A DNA stretch of 64,000 nt, from positions 80,733,393 through 80,797,392 of the forward strand of contig CM068380.1 of assembly GCA_034770075.1 (NCBI GenBank), written 5' to 3'. The position numbers were made by a program, and so were the translations under genes. Source of the DNA: Aralia elata (Eukaryota; Streptophyta; Magnoliopsida; Apiales; Araliaceae). Below are positions 26,465-38,240 of this stretch, piece after piece. The notes beneath the pieces were generated by a model. That model had not been told where the DNA came from, made no database searches, and saw only the letters and a list, made by a program, of their open reading frames with translations. Position 1 is the stretch's first letter. The number at the start of each line of letters is the position of its first letter.

Positions 26465-26826
26465 ACAAGCAAACTGATTTTCTGTACTGTATTGAATTAA
26501 TTTTTTATATAAAGATGCGGAGGGAGGTGGCATGAGTTCTTGCATGAAGGCCTTTATTATAGTCTATAGATTAGTGGCAGGTACAAATTAACGTCACCTT
26601 AAATCTTCCAGAATACTATATTTTTTTTAAAATAAAATAAAAATTTCACTCTCTCCATCCCACAAAAAGCATTCCATTTTAAATTTGTATTTTTGTTTTA
26701 TATTTATTCCAAATGATAAGTTATTATATTAGTATTGATGGTATGATAATGAAATACTGGTTTATACTTTATATTATCATCAATAAATAGAGGATCATAT
26801 TTGTAGAACAAACAGCCTCATGCTTA
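26465..26826. other. 3'UTR and spacer before the Helitron-like element
   Basis: About 360 bp after the DHQS II stop codon. It contains a possible MITE remnant (CACTCTCTCCATCCCACAAA, about 26648) that both duplication copies share. No coding frame. In copy 2 two further MITEs are inserted in the equivalent place. Confidence 0.5.
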
Positions 26827-26860
26827 TCTATATTGTATATCTATATCTATATCTCTATAT

Positions 26861-29800
26861 TTTTTTTTGAAACAAAGAGGAACCAATTATATTAAATCGG
26901 AAATGAGAACATCGGAAATAAACGGAGGGACAGGACCCCACTCTTCCTGACTAGACCGTAAATCGGCAGTTTTGGCTAACAAATGCGCTGCTTGATTAGC
27001 TGATCGTTTAGCAAAACAAATACTACTATTATTCAAAGCCAAAAGAGCATAAGAACAATCGCGAGTAATCAAACCAAACAAAGAGAAATCCGTAGTTGGA
27101 TGGGTTAAAGCTTGTTGAAGAGCCTGACAATCAGTTTCCATCACAACTTTGAAAAAATGACGAGCCTTAAGCTAACTGAGGGCCTCTCTACAAGAAAGGG
27201 CTTCAGCAAGAGCTGGATCTTGAGTACAATTTAATAAACCACTCTTAGCTGCAACAAATGACCTAAACTCATCCCTAATAATCCAACCAAAACCCACCTT
27301 ATTCTGACTAGGAAAAAGAGCCGCATCAAAATTACACTTAACAAATCCAGGCGAAGGCTTGCACCAATTAAGATTACGAACCTGATTAGAATTCACTCGA
27401 TGAAGTGTAACAACTGAAAAGCGAGCTTGCCATTGGGTGTGGACTGTTGCAGCAGCACACAAAACAGACTGGGCAGATCCTTGCTTTTGATTCCAAACCA
27501 CATCATTTCGAGTTTGCCAAAGAGACCAAAGCACCATTGCAGCTGCCGAAACAAGGTCGAAAGATAGGGTCTGCAGTAGATAATTAAACCAGGAAATGAA
27601 GTTTGGTTGAGGAGGAAAAATCAAACCACATAAGGATCCTCTCCACAATTGTTTAGCAAAGGGACATTGAATAAAAAAATGAAAGGTACTCTCGGGACCG
27701 CTATTACGCATTTGACAAACATTGTGTACCTCCACTCTTCGATTTATCAACTGAGCCATGGTAGGTAACACGTCTAAACAACAACGCCAAACAAAATTAC
27801 GAACCTTAGGAGGCACATTCAGAATCCAGACCTGTTTCCAACTTGAAAAATACTGTTGGGCAGCCGAGGTAGGCAAATGACAGGTTAAAGCTCGATAACC
27901 TGATTTCACAGAAAATATGCCCTTCTTCTCAAACTTCTATTTCCAGATATCCCTAGATCGGATATGACTAAGGGGAATCCTTAAGATTAACTCAACATCC
28001 CTGGGCAGAAAAATGTCTCGAACCAAATCTTCCTCCCATTCCTTGCCATTCTCCTTCATAAGCGATGCCACTGTAGCATCCTTTAATCCCTGAACCACAG
28101 GCGTCTCAACATACGGATTAAGAACATCCGGCAACCAAGGAGAGGTCCACAAATTCGTGTCACTTCCATCCCCTATCCGCCGAACTAGCCCTTCCTTTAG
28201 CAAGGATTGCCTCGCAAGAATGCTACGCCAAATGAAACTCGGATTAGACCTTAAACTTGCAGATAAAAAGGAGCAATCTTTGTAATATTTGGCTTTGTAT
28301 AACCTGGAAACCAATGAATTAGGAAAATTGAGCAAACGCCAACCTTGTTTACAGAGTAACGACAAATTGAATTCGTGTAAATGTTTAAAGCTTAAAACCC
28401 CTCTACTTTTGTGCACACATAATTTTGCCCAACTTAACCAACGAATACCATTATTACATCGGTCCCCATTATCCCACCAATAGCCATTCATCAACTTCTC
28501 TAGATCATCACATAAGCTAAATGGCAAAAGGAAGACACTCATCACATAAATAGGCATAGCTTGCGCTACACTTTTTAAAAGAATTTCCTTACCCGCCCTT
28601 GAGAGAAATTTCTTCTTTCAGTCCCCAATTCTCTACTTCATTTTCTGCTCCACAAACGAAAAAATACCCTGCTTACTCCTGCCAACAAGAGAAGGCACAC
28701 CCAGATAATTACCCAAATTCGAAGTCTCTTGCACATTCAAAACCTCACAAACATCCACTCTACTACTCATTGAGGAATTGGGACTAAAGAGAACATTTGA
28801 TTTTTGAAAATTAATTATCTGACCAGAAGCGGCCTCATAAGCAGTAAGACAACCTTTAATACGTTTAGCTTCAGTCTTGGTAGCCCGAAAGAATAACAGA
28901 CTATCATCCGCAAAAAATAAATGAGAAATCACCGGAGCCCGAGTGGAGATCTTACAACCATGACTATGCCCCCTAATTGCAGCATCACTCAAAAGGGCAG
29001 AAAGACCCTCAACACAAATAATAAAGAGATACGGGGAGAGAGGATCCCCTTGTCGGAGTCCCCTTTGAGGAATAATTGGGCCAATACTTTCGCCATTCTG
29101 CACAATAGTATACTGAACAGTCGTCACACAAAGCATCAGCAAACGAACCCAACGAACATCAAACCCCAATTTTAGCAACATTTGCTGTAAAAAATCCCAC
29201 TCAATTCGATCATAAGCCTTGGACATATCTAGTTTTAAAGCCGCCTCACCTTGCTTTCCCTTTGTTTTCCTCTTAATATGATGTCCACATTCAAAGGCTA
29301 CCATGATATTATCAGTAATCAAACGATTTGGAACAAAAGCACTTTGGGTCTCAGAAATTACTTGCTGTAAAATACTTTTCATACGGTTAGCAAGCATTTT
29401 GGCCATGATTTTGTAAACCACATTACAAAGTGCAATAGGACGGAGATCACTAACAATTTCAGGGTTTTTCTTCTTTGGAATAAGAACAACAGATGTGGAA
29501 TTAAGATCATTCGAAAAACTGGCCGAATTCAAACACTGTAAACAAAAGGCAGTAACATCCTCTCCAACCGTGCCCCAAAAATTCTGAAAAAAACCTGGAT
29601 TCATGCCATCCGGACCCGGGGATTTATCAGGAAACATTGAGAAGATAGCAGATTTAACCTCTCCAGGATCAAAAGGGCGAATTAGTTCCAGATTTTGATC
29701 CACCGTAACCCTGCGCCGAACCTTCCTTAGAACCACATCGCTATTACAGCCACGAGTCGCAAACAAATCAGAGAAGAAGGAAAAAAAATATGATTTTGTA

Positions 29801-30864
29801 AACCCGATTGCCAATCAAACCAATTACCAAAAGAATCACGAAGGCGGGAGAAGGAATTTTTCTTCCTCCGAGCAGAAGCAAAATGATGAAAAAATTTAGT
29901 ATTAGCATCACCAACCGCAAGCCAATTTTGCTTTGCTCTTTGACGCCAAAAGGCTTCCTTTTGCTCAAGAAGAAAATACAAGAGATGATTCTGCTCTTTA
30001 TATTCATGGAGCGACCTATCATCACGAAGATGCTTCAAGACTCGTAACCGTCTTCTACATTCATCAATATCCTTAGTAAATTTGTGAAAAACATCTTTGC
30101 CCCACTTCTGTAAATGAGACCCACAAGTAGAGATCCTAGCCTGTAAATCCAGAGAGCCCCCCAAAGCCCAATCTTCTTCAACAACACGCCCACAATCGCT
30201 ATCTCGAAGCCAAGCACTTTCAAAACGAAAATGCGTAGCTCGATGCCGGAAATTAGACGAAACAAAATCAAGCAACAAAGCCGAATGGTCCGACGAATAA
30301 GTGGCCAAGTTATGCACCTTAGCCGACTCAAAAGAAGAACACCACAGTGAATTAACCATAACTCTATCTAACCTCTCCTCCACCCAATCAACCGAACCCC
30401 GACTCCTCTCCCAAGTGTATTCATACCCCTCCATCCCTAGATCATAAAGCCCACAGTCCGCAACAGCAGAGGCAAAACCCTTAATAAGAGAAGCAGGATG
30501 AGGGAGCCTCCCTTTCTTTTCTCTTTGACAAATCAAATCGTTGAAATCTCCCATAACACACCATGGTTCAGAAGATTTACTACATAAGGACCGCAACAAA
30601 TCCCACGATTCCTGCCTTCGCCTCCTTTCTGGGAAGCCATAGAAACATGTAAGGTGCCACCGCCCTAAGCCAGAGACACATACTAGAACATCTATATACG
30701 TTTTAGAGTAACTAATAAGTTGAGCCATCTTTTTATCTCTCCAAAACAGAGCAAGCCCACCACTTAACCCAACACAATCAACATAAAACAACCCTTCAAA
30801 ACCCATACGAACTCTGATTTTTTTGACCTGAGACCGACCCACTTTCACCTCCATTAAAAACACA
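26861..30864 (-). mobile_element. 5'-truncated L1-type LINE with 12-bp target-site duplication
   Basis: Lies on the minus strand. Its 3' end is at the left, where a poly(A) tail shows as T9 (26860-26868) next to TTTGTTTC (read on the minus strand). The perfect duplication ATATCTCTATAT flanks both sides (26849-26860 and 30865-30876); the paralogous site near 44333-44344 has one copy. The element begins inside the endonuclease domain of ORF2, so ORF1 and the ORF2 start are lost, as is usual for target-primed reverse transcription. Confidence 0.95.
26887..30863 (-). pseudogene. LINE ORF2 remnant: endonuclease, reverse transcriptase, zinc-binding, RNase H-like
   Basis: Domain order on the minus strand is as follows. 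Partial APE-type endonuclease from 30863 (FLMEVKVGR, GDFNDL, SDHSALLLDF). Reverse transcriptase 29814-28633 (PDKSPGPDGMNPGFFQ, KLDMSKAYDRIEW, RGLRQGDPLSPYLF, catalytic HLFFADDSLLFF). Zinc-binding RT-associated region 27909-27600 or so (VWILNVPPKVRNFVWR). RNase H-like domain about 27330-26887 (CNFDAALFPSQ, METDCQALQQAL, ANQAAHLLAK). It is not translatable: there is a frameshift in a T8 tract at about 29785-29793, and in-frame stops at 28633-28635, about 12 nt further on, 27937-27939 and 27172-27174. Three of the four stops fall where tryptophan is expected. Confidence 0.93.
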
Positions 30865-31139
30865 ATATCTCTATATATAATAAGAGAAAAGTTAGTTTTT
30901 TGGTCTTTGGTATGATCTTAGAAGTTAATTACTATTAAAACATTTTTTAAAGTATTTCTAATTTTATTTTATTTATTTTAAATAAGTTTAGAATTTAATT
31001 ACAATTAAAAAAATTAATGTGTAGAAAAAGAGAGAAAAGAATGGAGTCTCTTTAATTTTATTCTATTTATTTTAAATAAGCCTGAACTTTAACTATAATT
31101 AAGACACTTTTATGACAATTGCATGCTGAATACTAAGTC

Positions 31140-31410
31140 AAGAAAATGAAGGTAGCTGATTAAGATTTGTTTTTTTAATTAATAAAGTTGTAGGGGTAAT
31201 TATTTATAGGATAAATCAAGAAAACGAAGGTAGCCGATTAAGATTCTTTTTTTTAATTAATAAAGTTGTAGGGGTAATTATTTATAGAAAATAATTAAGA
31301 GAGATAATAGTTGGTTTTTAGATTTTTATTTTTATTTTTAATTAATAAAGTTGTAGGGGTAATTATTTATAGGAAATAATTAGGAGGGATAATAGTTGGT
31401 TTTTTCCTTT
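31140..31410. repeat. Tandem triplication inside the Helitron-like element
   Basis: A unit containing TTAATTAATAAAGTTGTAGG and GGTAATTATTTATAG occurs three times (near 31176, 31255 and 31337). The first two are preceded by GAAGGTAGC(T/C)GATTAAGATT, and the last two are followed by GATAATAGTTGGTTTTT. Copy 2 (44570-44680) has a single unit, so the expansion happened after the duplication or was lost there. Confidence 0.8.
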
Positions 31411-32412
31411 CCGCACAACTAAGCTCTATGATTCCGTCTATATCTTTGAATCAGTTTTCTTATGATAAGTGATAAATTATAATAAATAAATAAAATTTTA
31501 AATTCATATTTGTAAACAGTGAGTGATTTTTTGTAAAATTCAAATAAAATTAAACGTCCAAAATACTGTCCAACAAGTTAATTCAATAGTATTTAATAAA
31601 TATATTTAAAGTTTTATTACTTTTGTAAAACAATAATTTATAAATAAATATAGATTAATTAATTAAGTCAATTTATAATGAATTAAACTTACAAAAATAA
31701 ACAACAAAACAAGATGAATAATGACAAATTAGAACATTTAGTCTAAATTATTCAAATATAGAAGAGTGTGTTTTATATATGTATATTTGCTTGGTAAACT
31801 TTATAATTATGTGTAAATAAAGATATTTATGTCTAATTTACTAAAATATGATGGGTGTCTTTGTCTATAGAAAGATCTCAAGATGTGGTAATCTATTATT
31901 AGTATTTTTTTTGGTCATCCAAATACTCATTTTAGGTGGGAATCTTTTCATGTTATTGGGTATTTGATTAACAGATATATAAATTTACTAATATAACAAA
32001 CACAATTTATTCGGATGACCGACTCACATTACCGGTTATCTAAGATGATCATTATAGATGACCTGTAATAAACGTCCCCTTAGGTTCTACTCATTTTTCA
32101 ACTCTGAAAAATTATTTATAAATGCAAAAGATTGAAAATAAAAACTAAATAGTAAATTTAATTTTTTTATTTATAAAAACTGACTATTAAATTAAAAAAA
32201 AAAAACCAAAGTACTAACACTCAATTGTGATTATTTGATAATTTGTTTATTTACGCAAAATTTGTAGTCATTTTAACAGTAATAGTAAATTAGATTAAAG
32301 TTTTAAAAAATATTTTATAATTATCACATATTTAAAATAAATTAAAAATTAAAAATAATTTTATTTAAACAACAAACCAGTGCTTCGCAACGTGGCACGG
32401 GGCACTTACTTG

Positions 32413-33621
32413 TCTACAGTTAATTGTATTGGAGCATAGCTAAGGATTTTTTCCAGGTCTCCTCAAGGAAAAACCTTCGAGTATCAAAGCATTAGAAAAT
32501 GGACAAGAGTTTAAATAATGATTTTAAATCTAAAAATGTAAGGAAGGGAGGGTCTAAAAGTAGGCATATCTCAAGAGTTTTTGGCTTGCAGGATATAAGT
32601 TGCCAAATATATACAATTTGCTACGCAATTGAGGAGTAGTGAAACAAAATAATCCCTTCAACTGATTCAACGTCGTGCACCTAAGAGAAAGTCTTGTGAA
32701 TGCATCACGTCAATGTGGGAGTGCGCTCTTAATATCATTCGGAGAGAAATTTAATCTCAATTGACGTGTAAATTGTGTTTCAAATAAGATGAACGTTGAA
32801 AGTCTTCAATTAGACCTAGAGCGTTAGATTCTTTACTGCCTTTATCTAACCAAAGCATGACATGCGGTGAAAAGGAAGGATCCTAAATCTGCGAACTTTT
32901 CTGTTCTTGATGTTCTGTTTTTTAAATCAAAAAGTGGGATTTACATAGTGGTTCTGTTTCAATTGCCATTAACCGATTTAGTCTCAATAAGTATGTTTTA
33001 TGCGTTTGTATTTCCAAGTCTAAGAAACCTGGGGGAGGGTGATTAACAAAGCGATCTCCTTGTATAAATTTTTAAGCCAAGGCAAAGCCTCTAGTTTGAG
33101 AAATAATTAGCCGAAAAAGATGCACAAAATCATCTAGCTTGTACCAGCACTTGTATGGATATGGCCATGGCCATTTCTTTATTATGGACAAGTTGTAAGG
33201 GATTGAATTCTTCAAGGACCCAATGTCACTAATTCCAGTATGCATCAGTTAATGCATTGTGCTATATTGAATAACTACATTGAAAAATCTAATCTTGATT
33301 GACGGGCATTTTTGGAATAATGAGAGAACGCGTTAGTACATCACTTTCTGGAAATTAGATTTGAGGCTGTTATAACACCTCATTCAATGGTCCTGCATGT
33401 CCTGGGGAAGACTGAATTAACGGATAGTATCCATTTGTAATGTTTTATGAAAATTACTTGCTTGACGGATGACCAAAAGAGTCTGGATTGACGGGCTCTC
33501 TTGGTCATTACTTACTTGTTTAGTCCACTGAATAATAATCTGAGCATGAAGTAGTAGTACACAGCACATTAATTGTGCAGCAGCATTAATTATCCACTTA
33601 ATCATTCATTCAACAATCAAC
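32413..33621 (+). promoter_or_regulatory. Upstream region of the LRR receptor kinase (copy 1)
   Basis: About 1.2 kb between the Helitron 3' end and the kinase ATG. Segments match 45691-47319 (copy 2) and, more weakly, 36950-37840 (third relic). A block of about 465 bp present in copy 2 is missing near 32968. The leader just before the ATG (CACTTAATCATTCATTCAAC) is shared with copy 2. No coding frame is supported. Confidence 0.55.
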
Positions 33622-36554
33622 ATGGTGGCTTTCTCCTTTATTTTGTCAATACTAGTAGTTGGCATAATCGTGGCAGCTAATATGGCTTTAGTAGCTGCAG
33701 CTTTTACTAATACATCCTCAACGTCATCAACAACAGAGGCGCAAGCTCTACTAGGCAGCGGCTGGTGGGGAAATTTCAGCAGCATTCCAGTAAACACTTC
33801 CGAAAGTCATTGTAAGTGGGAAGGCATCACTTGCAATGAGGCAGGAAGTATCACTGGTATAAACCTCGACGGGTATTATATAGCAAGTGAACTGGGTAAG
33901 TTGAACTTTTCTTCCCTTCCGAATCTTGATATCCTAAATATCAGCTCATCTGACCTTACCGGAAGCATCCCTTACCAAATTGGTATTCTTTCAAAACTCA
34001 CCTACCTTGATCTCTCTCGTAATAATCTCAGAGGTGAGCTACCTCTTTCCTTAACAAACCTCACTCGACTAACATGGCTTGATGTCTCTCATAATTTTCT
34101 CAATGCCTCCATCTCCTTAAAAATAGGCTATGACCTAAAGAATCTGGTTTATCTTGACCTTGGTAGACCTATCCCTTCATCTTTGGGATCTTTGATCCAT
34201 TTGACACATTTGTATCTTAAGGAAAACAAGTTCACAGGTCCAATCCCCTTGGAATTAGGAAATCTGAGTAATTTGGTTAGTCTTGACCTCAGCGATAACA
34301 ACCTCATAGGTCCGATCCCTTCGGCTTTGGGTTCGTTGACCAATTTGAATGATCTGAGTCTCTCATATAACAACCTCGTTGGTTCGATCCCTCTGGCTCT
34401 GGGTTCGTTGACCAAATTGAATGCTCTGAGACTCTCATATAACAAACTCGTTGGTCAGATCCCTCCGGCTCTGGGTTCGTTGACCAATTTGAAAGCTCTG
34501 AGTCTCTCATATAACAACCTAGTTGGTCCGATCCCTCCGGCTCTGGGTTCGTTGACCAATTTGAATGTTCTGAGTCTCTCATATAACAACATCGTTGGTC
34601 CAATCTCTCCCTCTATTGCCAATTTGAGTGGTTTGACCAATCTTGACCTATCTCAAAATAGGCTCAATGGTTTGATTCCTCCAGCTCTGGGTTCGTTGAC
34701 CAATTTGAATGCTCTGAGTCTCTCATATAACAACCTCGTTGGTCCAATCCCTCCCTCTATTGCCAATTTGAGTGGTTTGACCTTTCTTGACCTATCAAAA
34801 AATGGGCTCAATGGTTTGATCCCTCTGGCTCTGGGTTCGTTGACCAATTTGAATACTCTGATCCTCTCATATAACAACCTCGTTGGTCCAATCCCTCCCT
34901 CTATTGCCAATTTGAGTGGTTTGACCTTTCTTGACCTATCTGAAAATGGGCTCAATGGTTTGATACCTCCTGAGGTTGGCGAGCTCTCCAATCTCAAGTC
35001 ACTTGACCTCCATTCCAACCAATTTTCAGGTAACATACCCATTTTTAAGCAGTGCGACAAGCTAACAAATCTAAACCTCTCTAATAATTTGTTGAGCGGT
35101 CACATCCCAAGAGAACTAGGCCAGTACAAGTCTTTGAATCAGTTGGATTTAAGTAGTAACCATTTGACCGGAAACGTACCTATTCATCTTGATCCGATAG
35201 TATTCAATCTCTCCAACAATAATCTTTCTGGTGCAATCCCAACCTGTTTTTGCAACTATTCATCATATCGTTTCGGTTGTGACATTTCAAACAATGGTTT
35301 TGAGGGCGGACATTTGACGTGTCCTCGTGTGGTCTTCGTTAATCCTGAACAAAATGACAACAACAACAAAAAGGGAGTCTTGCCCACTCTAGTCATTGTT
35401 CTTCCCATCACCATCTCCATTCCCATCTTGATCCTTGGTTTTGTATTCTTTTGTCGACGTACCGTTATAGAAAAACAAACCAACACAAAGAATGGTGATC
35501 TGTTTTCAATATGGAAATATGACGGAAGAATTGCATATGAAGACATCATCAGAGCAACAAATGACTTTGACATCAGATACTGCATTGGAACTGGCGGCTA
35601 TGGTAGTGTATATGAAGCCAGATTGCCAAGCGGCAAAACAGTGGCCCTCAAAAAACTTCATCGTCTGGAAGCTGAGGAGCCAGCTTTTGACAAGAGTTTC
35701 AGGAACGAGGTGCAAGTGTTGTCAAATATAAGGCATAAAAATATTGTGAAGCTCTATGGATACTGCTTGCACAACCGATGCATGTTTCTAGTCTATGAGT
35801 ATATGGAAAATGGAAGCTTATTTTGTGCCCTGAGAAATGATGATGAAGCCATCAAATTAGATTGGAGTAAGAGGGCGAACATTGTTAAAGGCATAGCACA
35901 TGCTTTATCTTACATGCATCATGACTGCACCCCACCTATAGTTCATCGGGACATATCAAGCAATAACATTCTGTTGAACTCCAAAATGGAGGCGTTTGTT
36001 GCCGACTTTGGTGCAGCGAGATTTCTTCACCCTGATTCATCCAATCAAACAGTACTTGCAGGCACTTACGGTTATGTTGCTCCAGGTGAACTAACTAATC
36101 TTATGAATTTTTTAACATTTTCTTTGCTTACAATTTTCGGTTAGCATTTGTTGGAACCATATAATCAAGGCCAATTCTTTTGAATTTGTTCTTTGATTCT
36201 ACAGAACTTGCATACATCATGGTTGTAACTGAAAAATGTGACGTGTATAGCTTTGGGGTGGTAGCACTGGAAATCATGATGGGAAAGCATCCAGGTGAGC
36301 TCCTCTCATCATTGACAACTATTCGGTCTTCTCCAAAAATGATGTTGAATGATGTTTTGGACCCACGCCTTCCACGTCCCACAAATCAACAAGAACAGGA
36401 TATTATTTTGGTTCTCACACTGGCATTTGCATGCTTATGCTCTAAACCTAAATTACGGCCATCGATGCTACGCGTATCTCAAGAGTTTTTAAAAACTCCC
36501 ATGACATTGGCTGCCAAATCTATTTATACAATTCCTGTAGAGTTGATATCCTGA
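33622..36554 (+). CDS. LRR receptor-like kinase, MIK2-like (LRR-XI/XII-related)
   Basis: Two exons, 33622-36085 and 36205-36554, join in frame to 937 residues. In order: signal peptide (about 1-27); N-terminal cap with CKWEGITCNEAGSITGINL; about 20 LRRs (about 85-560) of the LxxLxxLxLxxNxLxGxIP type; transmembrane helix (about 587-611) followed by basic CRR; kinase domain from about 650. Catalytic parts are present: GTGGYGSVYEA, VALKK (Lys677), IVHRDISSNNILL (Asp777), ADFGAAR (Asp795) and GTYGYVAPE, so it is an RD-type kinase. The intron splits APE, the usual place in this family. Relatives such as Arabidopsis MIK2 sense peptides at the cell surface; the ligand here is unknown. The middle LRRs are near-identical repeats (34318-34965). 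The product looks functional. Confidence 0.93.
34318..34965 (+). repeat. 72-bp and 144-bp tandem LRR repeats in the kinase ectodomain
   Basis: Three 72-bp units start at 34318, 34390 and 34462. Each encodes one 24-residue LRR opening ALGSLT(N/K)L. Then three exact-length 144-bp units follow at 34534, 34678 and 34822. Each encodes an ALGSLTNLN repeat plus an SIANLSGLT repeat and ends LNGLI. Near-identity at DNA level, including silent sites (for example CTGGGTTCGTTGACCAATTT), indicates recent unequal exchange. The flanking LRRs are normally diverged. Confidence 0.95.
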
Positions 36555-38240
36555 GCTAGACGTTGAAAGCGAATCTAGATTTGATACGATGACAAGTGAC
36601 TACAATTTCTTTATGTAGTAGTACCATATTAAGACTGCCCATATCTTACAAAATTAAGCAGGGTGTGCATTGATAAGGCTTGTAATATTTAGTGTTTTTG
36701 TTATTCTTCATGCTCTTCTTGAAAAATCTAAGAGCCATGAAGGAGAAGAAATTAAAGACAATATCTCCCCGTCTTTGTTATGTTCGATTTGTCTGTAATA
36801 AAAGCAGGTGAGAAATGAATTTATAAGTAGGATATTCTCACAGCTAAATAAATTTATGGCAGCAGGCATTTAGATCATTGGACATTGCCTAAATAAATTT
36901 TGGCAGCAGGTATTCTTACAAGCCAAGACTCAAATCTATTTCCTACCGTAACAATTTAAAAAAAAATTCTAATATACGTTGGCTTTTAAAGTATAAGAAA
37001 CAAAATGTAATTTTTTTTTTTAAATTTCTTTTTGCATATAATTCCAGCTCTGCTTTGCAAGTTTCAAATTTTCAGTATTTACTATTGACAATTGACAGGA
37101 TGCATAAGGCCTGCCAGCATTCTCACAAGTGCTTTCGGCTCTGCTCCATTAGTCATTTCTCAATCTGTCAAGTTTTCTTCATGACATGATGATTTTCGGC
37201 AAGACCCTAGTTTGAGTTTGATCTTCAAACTGTAAAATAGAAAGCAGAATTCCTCAAGAAATATATAGACATGGATTTCCATTATCTTAACCGGGAGAAG
37301 TATGGATGGTCATATCTTTTTCATTCTGTTCAAGTTGGGTCACCATAAGCACTCCTTGAATTTTCATGTTAATATGCATGGTTCCGTTCTGATTCATAAT
37401 CTCGGCCATCTAGGTTAAGTTGTATCTCAAGCATTTCTAGCTCGCTGGTGGTTTCCAAATTTATTAATACAATTTCACTAGGGTAGTTCAGGATTGGAAG
37501 CTTAAACTAAATGAAAAACTTAATGATACGATGATGAATTTAAATTCCTCCTGTAAAAATATAAAAAAGACTGTCAACAAACATGGATTATTCATCATTT
37601 GATATGAATCCTGGGGACTCTCTTTGTACAATTTTTTACAGCCGAGGTAAAGACCCTAGTTTGAAACATAATCAGACGAAAAATATGGCTTTCAGTCGTC
37701 TTGTACCAGCACAAGTACGGATGACCATTTTCTTTATTAAGAATAAATGAGTTCTCTAGTTGTAAGGGATTGAAAACGTTTAAGGATCATATGACACTCA
37801 TTTCAGTATGAATCAGTTAATGTATTCTACTTACTGTTGGGTTCGTTTAGAGAACAGAATAGAGTTATATATCTATCTATATATATATATATATATATTA
37901 AGAGAAAAAAAAAACTTAGATCACCATAAAATCTTGCTGGTGTCAGTCGTAATTTGACAAAATTTTACCTATAAGATGTTTTGAGCATTCGAAAATTATC
38001 TTTGTTGCAAAGCTCTATGCTTCTCCTGTGCTTAAGTCGGTCCAAACTATTAATAGAATGCTCTGGAGCATATTCCACACAAAAGTGAGAATCGCCCGAT
38101 AGAAAAAAGAATTGTTATTTTTATAAATAAAATTTGATATTTTTATCAACTCTTTTTCAGATAAATATAGGATTTATTTACTATTCATTTCGTAAAACTA
38201 TCACTTTTACTCGTGAAAATATTAATTACCTAAAAAAAAT
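36555..38240. other. Kinase 3' region and relic of a third receptor kinase upstream region
   Basis: After the kinase stop codon comes AT-rich sequence with no coding frame. From about 36950 to 37840 it resembles the kinase upstream DNA of both duplication copies: AATATACGTTGGC against 46270 onward, CTCTGCTTTGCAAG against 46327, and CTTGTACCAGCAC plus TTGTAAGGGATTG against 33150 and 46850 onward. So an older, decayed promoter copy lies here with no gene behind it. A TA repeat occurs at about 37870-37900. Confidence 0.6.

Larger units (their letters stand above)
26827..32412 (+). mobile_element. Helitron-like element, copy 1, split by a LINE
   Basis: The 5' end reads A|TCTATATTGTATATC at 26827. 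The LINE plus one target duplication (26861-30876) interrupts it, and it resumes with ATAATAAGAGAAAAGTTAG. The 3' end is CAGTGCTTCGCAACGTGGCACGGGGCA split over two stretches: a short GTGC...GCAC hairpin, then CACTTACTTG|T at 32412. TC at the start, a GC hairpin near the 3' end and a CTRR-like terminus are Helitron features; here the end is CTTG where CTAG would be canonical. About 1.57 kb remains without the LINE, and no Rep/helicase gene is present, so it is non-autonomous. Relatives: 44315-45690 and 54049-55177. Confidence 0.6.
20195..33968. repeat. Segmental duplication, copy 1 (mate 38241-47649)
   Basis: Homology with 38241-47649 starts at AAAGAAATGTAAGAGCTAAA and stops at CTTACCGGAAGCAT, inside the first LRRs of the receptor kinase gene. 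Order is identical in both: AT-rich spacer, DHQS II homologue, Helitron-like element, kinase upstream region, kinase 5' end. Exons and introns both match closely, so this is a DNA-level duplication, not retroposition. Copy 1 is longer because of a 1.25-kb inverted-repeat element (20599-21850) and a 4-kb LINE (26861-30864). It lacks about 465 bp that copy 2 keeps at 46208-46672. Confidence 0.93.

Noticed and set aside
29768..30331. Alternative-frame ORFs in the LINE endonuclease region
   Set aside because: They overlap the recognisable endonuclease frame and carry no motifs of their own.
34149..35060. Long minus-strand ORFs opposite the kinase LRR region, with repeated VNEPRA/NWSTNPEPEGSDQ motifs
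   Set aside because: They are antisense shadows of the repeated LRR coding sequence. Their periodicity follows the 72/144-bp units, and the plus strand has an intact, recognisable protein.
36128..36382. Minus-strand ORF opposite kinase exon 2
   Set aside because: Shadow of the kinase C-terminal exon; no independent support.
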